Source: Sphaeroforma sirkka
Lineage: Eukaryota; Opisthokonta; Ichthyosporea; Ichthyophonida
NCBI GenBank assembly: GCA_001586965.3
Contig: LUCW03000005.1
Location: 69,501 to 133,500, forward strand
Direction of reading: 5' to 3'
Length of the DNA: 64,000 nucleotides
The notes beneath the pieces are model-generated. The model did not search any database, was not told where the DNA came from, and was given only the letters and a program-made list of their open reading frames with translations. Position 1 is the first letter of the stretch, and the number at the start of each line of letters is the position of its first letter. The position numbers were made by a program, and so were the translations under genes. Shown here piece after piece: positions 1-7,062 of the stretch.

Positions 1-609
1 AGCAATATGCGTATGATCGAACTTGGAGCTGGTCTGGCTGGGTACATGGACGACACTGTCGATAAGGAGATCCGAAAGCGCAGGTCTATACTGGACAGGC
101 TGGAGAATGACGGGGCCAGCGCAGAAGCCGTGGCCATGGCCAGGGATGCATGCAGACACGCGGAGAAGAAGAAGCAAGCGATGATCCGCCGGTTTCACGA
201 GTGCTGGATACTGGTGATAACGAACATGTTTGAGTGTTTTGTAACCGCTGAGACCCTGGTCAAGTCGCAGTCTGGTTCTGGGTTGAGCACCAAGACACGA
301 CGCAGATTCAGGGGCCTGTGTCTTGGGGAGTGTATGGTCAAGCTGAAGAGGCAGAGTCAATCACCGAACTCGACGACTAGGTTGAGCATTCTCAGCACCG
401 AGGCGTACACGACATCGATCACGGCATGCTGTGGGACGTATCATAAGGATATAGGGTGTGCAAAGAAGTTTACTTGCATAGGGTGCCATAGGTTAGTACA
501 TAGAGATCTTAATGGTGCTGTGATGCACTATGTAATGTATCAAGAAATAATTCGAATCAATAAAGTCGCGCGCGTGGTTCTGTGTCATTACGGGGTTCGC
601 CCCAGTTAG
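1..609 (+). CDS. Fanzor/TnpB-like RNA-guided nuclease, C-terminal part (runs off the window start)
   Basis: The reading frame is open to the window edge, so the N-terminus and the first RuvC catalytic aspartate should lie upstream. What remains matches the end of IS607-type TnpB/Fanzor proteins: a helical segment rich in K/R and E, a candidate RuvC-II glutamate (VTAETLV), a Cys-rich zinc-ribbon region (ACCGTYHKDIGC then FTCIGCHRL), and the RuvC-III motif HRDLNGA, where RDxNxA is the usual form. The ribbon is divergent: the first expected CxxC is reduced, and the usual DRD is HRD. In known families such proteins bind a guide (omega) RNA made from the element's 3' end and cut DNA. A strong hairpin begins inside the stop codon, where such an RNA would lie. 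Family assignment is fairly firm; activity is unknown. Confidence 0.72.
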   Translation, partial: SNMRMIELGAGLAGYMDDTVDKEIRKRRSILDRLENDGASAEAVAMARDACRHAEKKKQAMIRRFHECWILVITNMFECFVTAETLVKSQSGSGLSTKTRRRFRGLCLGECMVKLKRQSQSPNSTTRLSILSTEAYTTSITACCGTYHKDIGCAKKFTCIGCHRLVHRDLNGAVMHYVMYQEIIRINKVARVVLCHYGVRPS

Positions 610-644
610 CTTTGCAGCCTAACCTGTTGGGCTGCAAAGCTAAC
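605..644 (+). other. Perfect 15-bp hairpin at the end of the Fanzor-like gene
   Basis: The arms at 605-619 (GTTAGCTTTGCAGCC) and 630-644 are exact reverse complements around a 10-base loop. The TAG stop of the Fanzor-like gene lies inside the left arm. It could be a transcription-end hairpin, as giant viruses use for 3' ends, or part of a Fanzor guide RNA or transposon end. Sequence alone does not decide. Confidence 0.8.
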
Positions 645-864
645 AGTAATGATACGTACACGGATCTCGCGTAAGTGTTTAACGTTCACGCTTCAAAAAC
701 TTGGCCCAAAAACTAGACTATAAAATTCAAATTTCAAAATTCAAATTTCAAAAATCACGCTTCAAAAACTTGGCCCAAAAACTTGGCTTCAAAAATCAAA
801 TTTCTGAAACATGTCTCTTTTCAAAACACATGAATATTGAACACACACACACACACACACACAC
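645..864. repeat. A/T-rich dispersed repeat plus (AC)n tract
   Basis: This gap has no gene. It carries copies of a motif around TTCAAAAACTTGGCCCAAAA and CAAATTTCAAAATT blocks, then twelve AC units at 841-864, 25 bases before the next start codon. The same motif recurs near 20.5, 23.7, 40, 49.7, 52.3 and 53.4 kb, and the same motif plus AC order precedes the EEP paralogue at 40.9 kb. Confidence 0.85.
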
Positions 865-889
865 CAAAAACAAAGACAAAAAGAGTAGA

Positions 890-1660
890 ATGTCGCCCTT
901 CAGCCTCATGACCTTCAACGTCCAGGCCTTCGAGAGCTCGCCCCCCTCCGCCGTCGCGCGCTTCATCGACGAGACTATTGCTCAGGTCGGTCACCTCGAC
1001 GTCATTGCCGTCCAGGAGAACATTGTCACCCACAGCGGCGACTCCCACCTCCAGCTCGCCGGCTACACCGCCCACACCGCTCGCGCCGAGCGCTATGGTA
1101 CCAACTACCTCGGGAACACAACCTTTGTCCACAATACGGGGGCTAGTCGGCTGCTCGGCGTGCTCCCCACAAAGTTTGGTTCCGTGGATCGCTCCGCTGT
1201 CGTCGTCCAGTACAACGGCCGCCGTATCGCAAATACGCACCTTACCGGCGGGCGCTTTGACGACCGCGGCTTTGATCGCTACGTCGACGCCAAGTCCCGC
1301 GAGATCCATAATATAGTTTCCCAGTACGAGCCCGACCTCATAGTCGGCGACTTTAACGCCGACACCGTACAGCACGCGGACCGTGTCGGCCAGGCGCTCG
1401 TGTCCGGCTACACCAGCCTGCCGCAATCCACCAGGGTCGCGTTCCGCTCCTACTATGGCGATGTCCACACACGGCTCCAGCAGTGGGGCTACCGGGCGTG
1501 CAATCCCACCGCGCCGCCGTACCAGACGTCCGTGTACGGGGGCACGGTAGACTGGATCTACCAGAGGGCACCGTTGAGTCCCGATGTGACCTGCTGCGTT
1601 GATGCGATCGGCCCGCGGATCAGCGATCACAATGCCGTTGTCGCCATGTGGACTCGTTAG
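890..1660 (+). CDS. EEP-superfamily nuclease/phosphatase (copy 1)
   Basis: This 256-residue protein has the endonuclease/exonuclease/phosphatase (DNase I-like) signature in order: MTFNVQ at the N-terminus, VQEN with the metal-binding Glu, HLTGG in the middle, GDFNAD, and SDHNAVVA with the catalytic His at the C-terminus. Family members cut nucleic acids or phosphoesters (AP endonucleases, DNase I, sphingomyelinases, deadenylases); the substrate here cannot be told. No signal peptide or membrane segment is seen with the start at 890, chosen because it follows an (AC)n/A-rich leader and begins like the paralogue at 40893. It faces a convergent gene, and both belong to a two-gene cassette duplicated at 40.9-42.8 kb. 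Confidence 0.8.
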   Translation: MSPFSLMTFNVQAFESSPPSAVARFIDETIAQVGHLDVIAVQENIVTHSGDSHLQLAGYTAHTARAERYGTNYLGNTTFVHNTGASRLLGVLPTKFGSVDRSAVVVQYNGRRIANTHLTGGRFDDRGFDRYVDAKSREIHNIVSQYEPDLIVGDFNADTVQHADRVGQALVSGYTSLPQSTRVAFRSYYGDVHTRLQQWGYRACNPTAPPYQTSVYGGTVDWIYQRAPLSPDVTCCVDAIGPRISDHNAVVAMWTR

Positions 1661-1735
1661 GGTTTTAGGATTTAAATACTATAATCAGAGTTTCAGTTTT
1701 AGGGTTTTCTTTATTAATTGGGGTTTAGGGTTTAA

Positions 1736-2281
1736 CTACCACTCATCATCCTTGAATCGATACCCGAGCACGTCGCCGTTTGAGTTGTATATTTCCGCGT
1801 CACACCAAACCACCCGTGTCGACCTTTCGACGGCAACATACATCTTGCCGTTGACCCCCATCTTCTTGCTCCCAATGCACGTGCGTGCAATGTATGGTGG
1901 CAGTCCCGTCTTTGTCCGTCCTTCGCGCGGCAGACACTGGTCTCCGTGGGATCGGGGCAGCTTGGGCTTTGAGTATTTCCGTCTGGACGCGGACTCGTGT
2001 GTAGATTGCGACCTCTTCTTGTCCAGGCTGGCCGAAGATCCCTGGGACACTGTCGATGTTGTCGAGGCGCTTTCCTCCGGGTGTTTGGATACCGGTGACT
2101 TTCCCTTGGTCGTGCCAAATACACTGTTTTTTTTGCCATATTTACCATAAAAATTCACCAAACCGAAAATCGCCTTCTTTTTTTCCCATTTCCAAAAGTA
2201 CCTTCTTTTTTCACCGATTTTTTTTTTTTTAAAGTCTTGAGGGACCAACTGACGTCGTGTCTTGCTCGAACGAAAAAGCAC
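1736..2281 (-). CDS. Basic protein with conserved C-terminal domain shared with the 41.7-42.8 kb gene
   Basis: The last ~75 of 181 residues closely match the end of the 371-residue protein at 41680-42795 (TKTGLPPYIARTCIGSK, then VNGKMYVAV and a W-containing tail ending YRFKDDEW). The G-x-N-G-x-M-Y...W pattern resembles a short C-terminal motif found in various giant-virus proteins; that is inference. The middle is Ser/Lys-rich and probably disordered. The N-terminus is suspect: its first codons (KTRRQLVPQDF) match the extreme C-terminus of the RING proteins at 5.6 and 17.5 kb, so the start appears to lie in a relic of a RING gene end. This may be a 5'-truncated, shuffled copy. Function unknown. 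Confidence 0.5.
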   Translation of the reverse strand: MLFRSSKTRRQLVPQDFKKKKIGEKRRYFWKWEKKKAIFGLVNFYGKYGKKNSVFGTTKGKSPVSKHPEESASTTSTVSQGSSASLDKKRSQSTHESASRRKYSKPKLPRSHGDQCLPREGRTKTGLPPYIARTCIGSKKMGVNGKMYVAVERSTRVVWCDAEIYNSNGDVLGYRFKDDEW

Positions 2282-2284
2282 CGC

Positions 2285-4255
2285 TCAAATGTTTTTGGCG
2301 CTTGTAATTTCCAGTGCCGTCACCCGTTCACTCAGTAGCCGGTTTTCTTCGACGAGCGCGTCCACCTGCGTCGAGAGTAGCTGGTTCTGTTTCACAAGCA
2401 TGGCCGTGACATTGTTCCACTTAATGTCCATTGCCTTGCCATCTAGATCGTCGTACACAAGTTCAGGCGCAATAGCTTGTACCTCTTCCGCGATAAACCC
2501 AAAGTGCGTCTCCTCCTTGTCCACAATCTCACACTTGGCCTCGGTTGCACTCTCGACATACCTTGCGTACATGTTTTTCAGTGTCGCGGTCGTTGGGGTT
2601 TCGGATGCTCGGACAAAGTCTCGTTCGAGACCCACCGTTGTTGCTGTCGTCGGCTCTGCAACCGTGTCCGGGCGGTTGTTGTAGCTGGTCGCCACCCAGT
2701 CGTCGAACGCCAAAACGTCCTTTGCACCATCCCCAGTGTCATCGCGCAGTCGCGAGTACTTGGTCTTATTCTTGTAGTTGAACTCCTTAACCACCAGACT
2801 CGCCAATAGCGGCGCCACGTCGCGGCTAAGATTGCGGACATTCTCCCTGGTGTCCAAACTGGACGTTGCGTACGTAATCTCACCATTGATGGGGTTGTAC
2901 ATCAGCGCGTTTGGGCCCGCGAGGTTGCGGATCGGCTTGACCACACACGACCCAGTGGTCGGGCTGGTTAGCGTGGTACCCGTTGCATTGATGGCGATGC
3001 TGTAGTCGGCCTGGTTATTCAACCCCGCTTCGTACCCCAATGCTACGGCGTGAGTACCCTGTCGACTGGAGCCCGCCCGCGTTCCAATAGCCACGGCATT
3101 TACACCTTGGTCTATGTTTCCGGTGAGAGTACCGACGGCGACTGCACTTTCACCCTGGTCAAAGGTCCCTGCACTAAACCCTATACTTACACCATGTGTA
3201 CCCTGATTGTTTGTACCCGACACGCGACCTATCGCAACTGCGTCTTGACCCTGATATTGTCCTCCGGCACCATCTCCGAGACCTACAGAACCGTATCCTT
3301 GCGATGTCATACCAGCTGCAAAGCCAATCGCCACGCTGCGTTCTCCTTGGTCTGTTTCTCCGGCCTGCATTCCCAACGCGGTCCCCCATTGCCCTTGGTT
3401 TGTATTTCCCGCTTTATAACCTGCACCTGTACATCCGGCACCTTGATTGGTGAGACCACAGTCGGGACCAACTGCAACCGAGAAGGCACCCTGTGTGTTG
3501 GTTCCAGCACCCGTGCCAATGGCAATCGCATTGTTACCCTGGAGTGCAAAACCAGACTCGTAGCCAATGGCGACTGAACCCGTACCCTGCGTACCGCGGC
3601 CGGCGTTGTTACCGAGCGCTACACTGCTGATCCCCTGGTTCTCATAGCCAGCCTGGAACCCAGCGGCCACACTGTACTCGCCCTGTTCCGTGTACCCCGA
3701 GTCATCGCCCACCGCAACCGCCGACGTCCCCTGACTCTTGTAGCCAGCCTGGAACCCCATGCCAACCGCCCGTGTACCCTGCGTGTCGCGCCCAGCACTG
3801 TGTCCCACAGCCACAGCGTCCACGCCCTGCAGATCGTGTCCGGCCCCATTCCCCACCCCAACGGCCGACGCCCCCTGACGATCGTTTCCGGCCTCATCTC
3901 CGATGGCTACAGCCGACTCCCCCTGCTTGTTTTGCGCAGTGTCTTTGCCAACCGCTACCGCAAACGCCCCCTGGTCAGTCATTCCAGCGTGTGGTCCCAG
4001 CGCTGTTGCATCGGCGCCTTGATTAATTGACCCGGTATCCGCTCCCACGGCCACACTATGGATTCCCTGGCCCGTCCTACCGGCGTCGCGGCCAATGGCT
4101 ATACAGAGCTCACCCTGCGACGTTCGCCCGGCCGAGCTCCCAATCGCCACAGAACCCGTATCCTGGCGCTCGAACGCGGCACCCGTCCCAATCGCGACCG
4201 AGTTGACGTTCTGGCTCGTCTGTCCGGCCTCGTAGCCGATAGCTACACTCGTCAC
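2285..4255 (-). CDS. Beta-roll (YadA/Hep_Hag-type) fibre protein with C-terminal S74 chaperone domain
   Basis: The 656-residue frame has about thirty 14-residue repeats of the form VAIGxxAGxxxQGxxS, the left-handed beta-roll of trimeric adhesin heads, up to about residue 425. It then has a C-terminal domain with ENVRNLSRDV, a VVKEFNYKNK segment, HFGFIAEEVQAIAPELVYDD and a terminal coiled coil. That is the intramolecular chaperone/peptidase S74 layout, which trimerises fibres and then cleaves itself off. The frame lacks the N-terminal cap of its paralogues; that cap is in the adjoining frame 4252-4749. The locus therefore looks broken about once, or assembled from two products. Probably a virion surface fibre. 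Confidence 0.75.
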   Translation of the reverse strand: MTSVAIGYEAGQTSQNVNSVAIGTGAAFERQDTGSVAIGSSAGRTSQGELCIAIGRDAGRTGQGIHSVAVGADTGSINQGADATALGPHAGMTDQGAFAVAVGKDTAQNKQGESAVAIGDEAGNDRQGASAVGVGNGAGHDLQGVDAVAVGHSAGRDTQGTRAVGMGFQAGYKSQGTSAVAVGDDSGYTEQGEYSVAAGFQAGYENQGISSVALGNNAGRGTQGTGSVAIGYESGFALQGNNAIAIGTGAGTNTQGAFSVAVGPDCGLTNQGAGCTGAGYKAGNTNQGQWGTALGMQAGETDQGERSVAIGFAAGMTSQGYGSVGLGDGAGGQYQGQDAVAIGRVSGTNNQGTHGVSIGFSAGTFDQGESAVAVGTLTGNIDQGVNAVAIGTRAGSSRQGTHAVALGYEAGLNNQADYSIAINATGTTLTSPTTGSCVVKPIRNLAGPNALMYNPINGEITYATSSLDTRENVRNLSRDVAPLLASLVVKEFNYKNKTKYSRLRDDTGDGAKDVLAFDDWVATSYNNRPDTVAEPTTATTVGLERDFVRASETPTTATLKNMYARYVESATEAKCEIVDKEETHFGFIAEEVQAIAPELVYDDLDGKAMDIKWNNVTAMLVKQNQLLSTQVDALVEENRLLSERVTALEITSAKNI

Positions 4256-4749
4256 CCCTGGCCCGTCTGGCCGGCCGCAAACCCCATGGCCACCGACCCA
4301 GGCTCCTGATTGGTCATGCCGGCCGCATTGCCCACAGCAACTGTGTTTGCACCCTGTGTGTCATTGGCCGCCATGTACCCAATCCCCACCCCTGCCAATC
4401 CCTGCAGTGTTGCTCCGGCGCCAAAGCCCACAGCAACTGCACCCACACCCTGGTGTGTCTTGCCCGCTGAGCTGCCCGTCGCCACGGCATACTCGCCTTG
4501 CATGCTGTAACCAGCCTCGGGCCCCACAGAAACCGCCGACCCTCCTTGCCCCCCGTTGCCTGCCATGTACCCCACGGCAACGGCTGCTACACCCTGGTCC
4601 AGACGCCCGGCAACATCACCAACTGCTACCGCCGATGAACCCTGCTTCGTCTCAGCCGCTCGATTGCCCAGAGCGGTTGCGTTGGTGCCCTGGGTATCGT
4701 CGCCGGCGTATCTTCCGATCCGAACAGATGTTGTGCCTATTCTCCACAT
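4252..4749 (-). CDS. N-terminal beta-roll fibre segment (no chaperone domain)
   Basis: This 165-residue frame begins MWRIGTTSVRIGR, the cap shared with the fibre proteins starting at 8605 and 51993, followed by about ten VAxGxxAGxxxQG repeats. The start at 4749 is chosen from that cap; upstream codons are A/T-rich leader. It ends overlapping by four bases the frame that carries the remaining repeats and the S74 domain. Alone it could make a short beta-roll without its trimerisation chaperone. The two frames look like one locus with about one break; I do not join them. Confidence 0.6.
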   Translation of the reverse strand: MWRIGTTSVRIGRYAGDDTQGTNATALGNRAAETKQGSSAVAVGDVAGRLDQGVAAVAVGYMAGNGGQGGSAVSVGPEAGYSMQGEYAVATGSSAGKTHQGVGAVAVGFGAGATLQGLAGVGIGYMAANDTQGANTVAVGNAAGMTNQEPGSVAMGFAAGQTGQG

Positions 4750-4821
4750 TTTATTATTATTATTTAAATATGTATATGTACGTTTTACCATATTCCAGAA
4801 GGATATCCCTATCAAGGATTT

Positions 4822-4850
4822 TCATATTTGGTCTTCTAGACCAAATATGA
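4822..4850. terminator. Perfect 12-bp hairpin between two minus-strand genes
   Basis: TCATATTTGGTC at 4822-4833 pairs exactly with 4839-4850 around a 5-base loop. It lies 20 bases past the stop of the gene ending at 4870 and ~75 bases before the next start. That position suits a 3'-end/polyadenylation hairpin as known in several giant viruses. It is one of only a few such hairpins seen here. Confidence 0.5.
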
Positions 4851-4869
4851 TCTTTTACGACTGGCTACG

Positions 4870-5232
4870 TTATATTTCGTGGACATTGAACACGTACCTA
4901 CCCCCGGGCATTGTGTGGCGGAACAGCTGCCCGGACAGCGGGAGCTCATTCATCTGTGCGTCGACGAGCACAAAGTCACCGGGACTAGACACTATGTAGT
5001 CCGTGACCGCAAAATGGGCTTCCTCCAGCGTTTCGTTGTGTAGAAAGTACCGCACCACGGGATCAAGGTGTGTTGTCGCCGGGAACTTGAATTTGATGGT
5101 CACGTACGCGTGCGCGGGAAGAGGATCAATGTACGCTGGACGCGTGCACGTACAGCTGTCTACGAGACGAAACGCCCGCCGGGCGCGCTTGGTGGGCACT
5201 GAATCGTCGTTGTTGAGCGCACGTTTCACCAT
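4870..5232 (-). CDS. Unrecognised 120-residue protein
   Basis: The start at 5232 (MVKRALNN) is preferred over an upstream Met because upstream codons are low-complexity TG/TA-rich leader. The N-terminus has a basic run (PTKRARRAFR) that could be a nuclear-localisation or nucleic-acid-binding patch. The rest is a compact, probably beta-rich domain (AYVTIKFKF, VVRYFLHNE, DYIVSSPGDFVLVDA) with no membrane segment. No family recognised. A hairpin follows the gene. Confidence 0.55.
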   Translation of the reverse strand: MVKRALNNDDSVPTKRARRAFRLVDSCTCTRPAYIDPLPAHAYVTIKFKFPATTHLDPVVRYFLHNETLEEAHFAVTDYIVSSPGDFVLVDAQMNELPLSGQLFRHTMPGGRYVFNVHEI

Positions 5233-5647
5233 TGCTCTTTGTTTAGGGTTTGAAGGTGAAGACTGTGGGTCGCTCAAAAATGCGACACGTATACAAGCAT
5301 GCGATTTTAAAGTTTGACCAAATTTGTGTATATACACATGTACATACATGTACATGTGTATGTATAGTTGTTCTCGGGACCCTCGCAGTTTGTGTTTTGC
5401 GTCTGCACACTCGTATTGCCAGTACTCGTGTTGCCTGAATCACCTTCTTCTTTTTTTTTTTTTTGACCCTTTTTCATAAGACAAAAGGTACAATAGTTCA
5501 GCGCCGATTTATGAGGGTTCAAAATGGCAACTAAGCTCTTTTTTTTTTTTTCTTCTTCTTTCACCTTGACCATATTCTTCGATAAACCCTAAAACTAATG
5601 AAGGACGTGAGCTTAGAACACTTTGTATTAAATTTTTTATTTTATTT
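5233..5647. other. Gap with palindromic TG/CA tract and promoter-like motif
   Basis: No convincing gene. It holds a 12-bp palindrome (arms 5333-5344 and 5349-5360, loop TACA) in low-complexity sequence, several poly-T runs, a CCCTAAA-type motif near 5585, and at 5487-5520 a copy of the motif GTACAATRGTYCAGCGCCGAT also found upstream of RING genes at 6817 and 18547. Confidence 0.5.
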
Positions 5648-6688
5648 TCACATCAAGTCTCGAAGGACTAACTGACGACGTGTCCTGACATTTCGCGATG
5701 ACGGTACTCGTACATGTGGACGGTCAGCGCGGAATGGAGCAGTGTAGTGTCGACGATCTGAACCACATTGATATATTGAAACCAGTCTCCATTTGACACC
5801 CGTGCGGCGGCTGCGTCTCGGAAGCACCTCTGCCAGCACGTCATCTTTGAGGACAGAATTGTACATGAGCCTCTCCCGGTTAGTCATGTCAGCAACCTCG
5901 AGACTTGTCCACCGTGCTGGGGCTGGTGCTGGGGCTGGTGTAAGTATAGGTGCGGGTATAGGTGAATAGCGCATAAACTCCGAGTCGTCACTATCACTTT
6001 CACTGTCACTGTTAATGTCGATGAATGCCGGTGCACGTGTTGCAGATGCCGGTATTGGTGAAAACATAACATCATCATAGTCTTCACTATCGACGCCACT
6101 GTGAGCAAACATGAGCTCCAGCTCTGCGTTCTGAACACGCTGCATGTTGTCACCAGCCTTCTTCTCAGCCTCCTGACGCTCAACCACAAGGTGATGGGCC
6201 GCGTGTAAGGACAGTTTGACATACTTTTCGACATCCGACAGATACACTACCACATCATCATCGTGCACAGCGTGAATAGTGGCAGACACCTGGTGGATAA
6301 GGATCTGCTCACCTTCAAGGGCTCCACGTGGCTTGGTCAGCGTACACTTGTACGAGGCTCCACGCAGCAGGGACTCGTAATCGGGTGCGAGCTTAATAGC
6401 CGGCAGCTGCGCGATCTGGGCCTGGCACAGGTGGCGCTTGAATGCAATAATGTCGAGCTCCACCTTGCACTCCGTGCATGTCCGGCGGCAAGTTTCAAGC
6501 ACTTCGTGCATTGCGCGGTTCTTGAACATGACGAACGACCTATTGCGACACTTGCAACACGAGTTGCTCTTGGTCTTGGTCACACAGGCAGCACACAGCG
6601 TTGCACCACAGCAGGACGACTGTTTGACATCTACAGTCACGGTGGTGCAGATGACACAGGTAAAATTGGATTCAAGGATGGCCTCCAT
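5648..6688 (-). CDS. RING-like zinc-finger protein A
   Basis: This 346-residue protein starts MEAILESNFTCVICTT. Cysteines at about 11, 14, 26, 27, 32, 35, 44, 45 and 47 form a RING-like finger, and a second Cys/His cluster follows (CRRTCTECKVEL ... HLC). A central domain (ISxTIHAV, VVYLSDVEKYVKL) and an acidic Ser/Asp stretch precede a conserved basic tail (RTRRQLVLRDLM). It is paralogous to the genes at 17503-18423 and 18838-19863. RING fingers usually act as ubiquitin ligases, so control of host protein turnover is plausible. A TATA box lies ~95 bases upstream of the start, and the shared CAGCGCCGAT-type motif lies beyond it. Confidence 0.65.
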   Translation of the reverse strand: MEAILESNFTCVICTTVTVDVKQSSCCGATLCAACVTKTKSNSCCKCRNRSFVMFKNRAMHEVLETCRRTCTECKVELDIIAFKRHLCQAQIAQLPAIKLAPDYESLLRGASYKCTLTKPRGALEGEQILIHQVSATIHAVHDDDVVVYLSDVEKYVKLSLHAAHHLVVERQEAEKKAGDNMQRVQNAELELMFAHSGVDSEDYDDVMFSPIPASATRAPAFIDINSDSESDSDDSEFMRYSPIPAPILTPAPAPAPARWTSLEVADMTNRERLMYNSVLKDDVLAEVLPRRSRRTGVKWRLVSIYQCGSDRRHYTAPFRADRPHVRVPSSRNVRTRRQLVLRDLM

Positions 6689-6782
6689 GTTGGTGCTGGT
6701 TGTTGGTTGTTGGTTGTTGTTGTTGTTGTTGTTTTGTTTGGTTGCGAGGAGATTGTGAATCAAACCCTAGACTACTGATGCG

Positions 6783-6850
6783 TTTTATACCCCAATCCAC
6801 CCCACAACCCCCAAAAGGGTACAATGGTCCAGCCCCGATTCATGGGGGGG
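6783..6850 (-). promoter_or_regulatory. TATA box and upstream motif of RING gene A
   Basis: On the minus strand TATAAAA lies at 6783-6789, about 95 bases before the start at 6688. Further upstream, 6817-6850 carries a ~34-base motif (plus-strand core GTACAATGGTCCAGCCCCGA) nearly identical to the one before RING gene B. The pairing suggests a shared promoter. Confidence 0.55.
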
Positions 6851-6927
6851 GTCACACAACAGCCTTTGAGCCCACCATTCATGCCTGTCCGTCGAGCACT
6901 CCCGCGACAACAAGTCTAAAAAAATAA

Positions 6928-7062
6928 ATAAAAATCCCTTCTTTCGACGATGCGTTCACAACGTTTGACCAGTACAAGATCCGCGTTATGGGCCAGGATA
7001 CGTGTGAGACCGGGCACAAATCCGTCAAGCACTGGACCGTAGTCCCCGGATTTAGGGGTTAG
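6928..7062 (+). pseudogene. 44-codon coding relic with no start codon
   Basis: An open stretch reads like the end of a real protein (FDDAFTTFDQYKIRV, then DTCETGHKSVKHWTVV) and stops at 7060-7062, where it overlaps the end of the minus-strand fibre gene. It has no upstream ATG and follows A-rich DNA, so it is probably a clipped 3' end of a lost or moved gene. Parent not recognised. Confidence 0.4.

Noticed and set aside
821-1630. 269-codon minus-strand frame opposite the EEP gene
   Set aside because: Antisense shadow in GC-rich DNA; it shows no motif, while the plus frame has the complete EEP signature.
5333-5360. TG/CA palindrome as a gene-end hairpin
   Set aside because: It lies in low-complexity TACATG sequence upstream of a gene rather than after one; chance pairing is likely.
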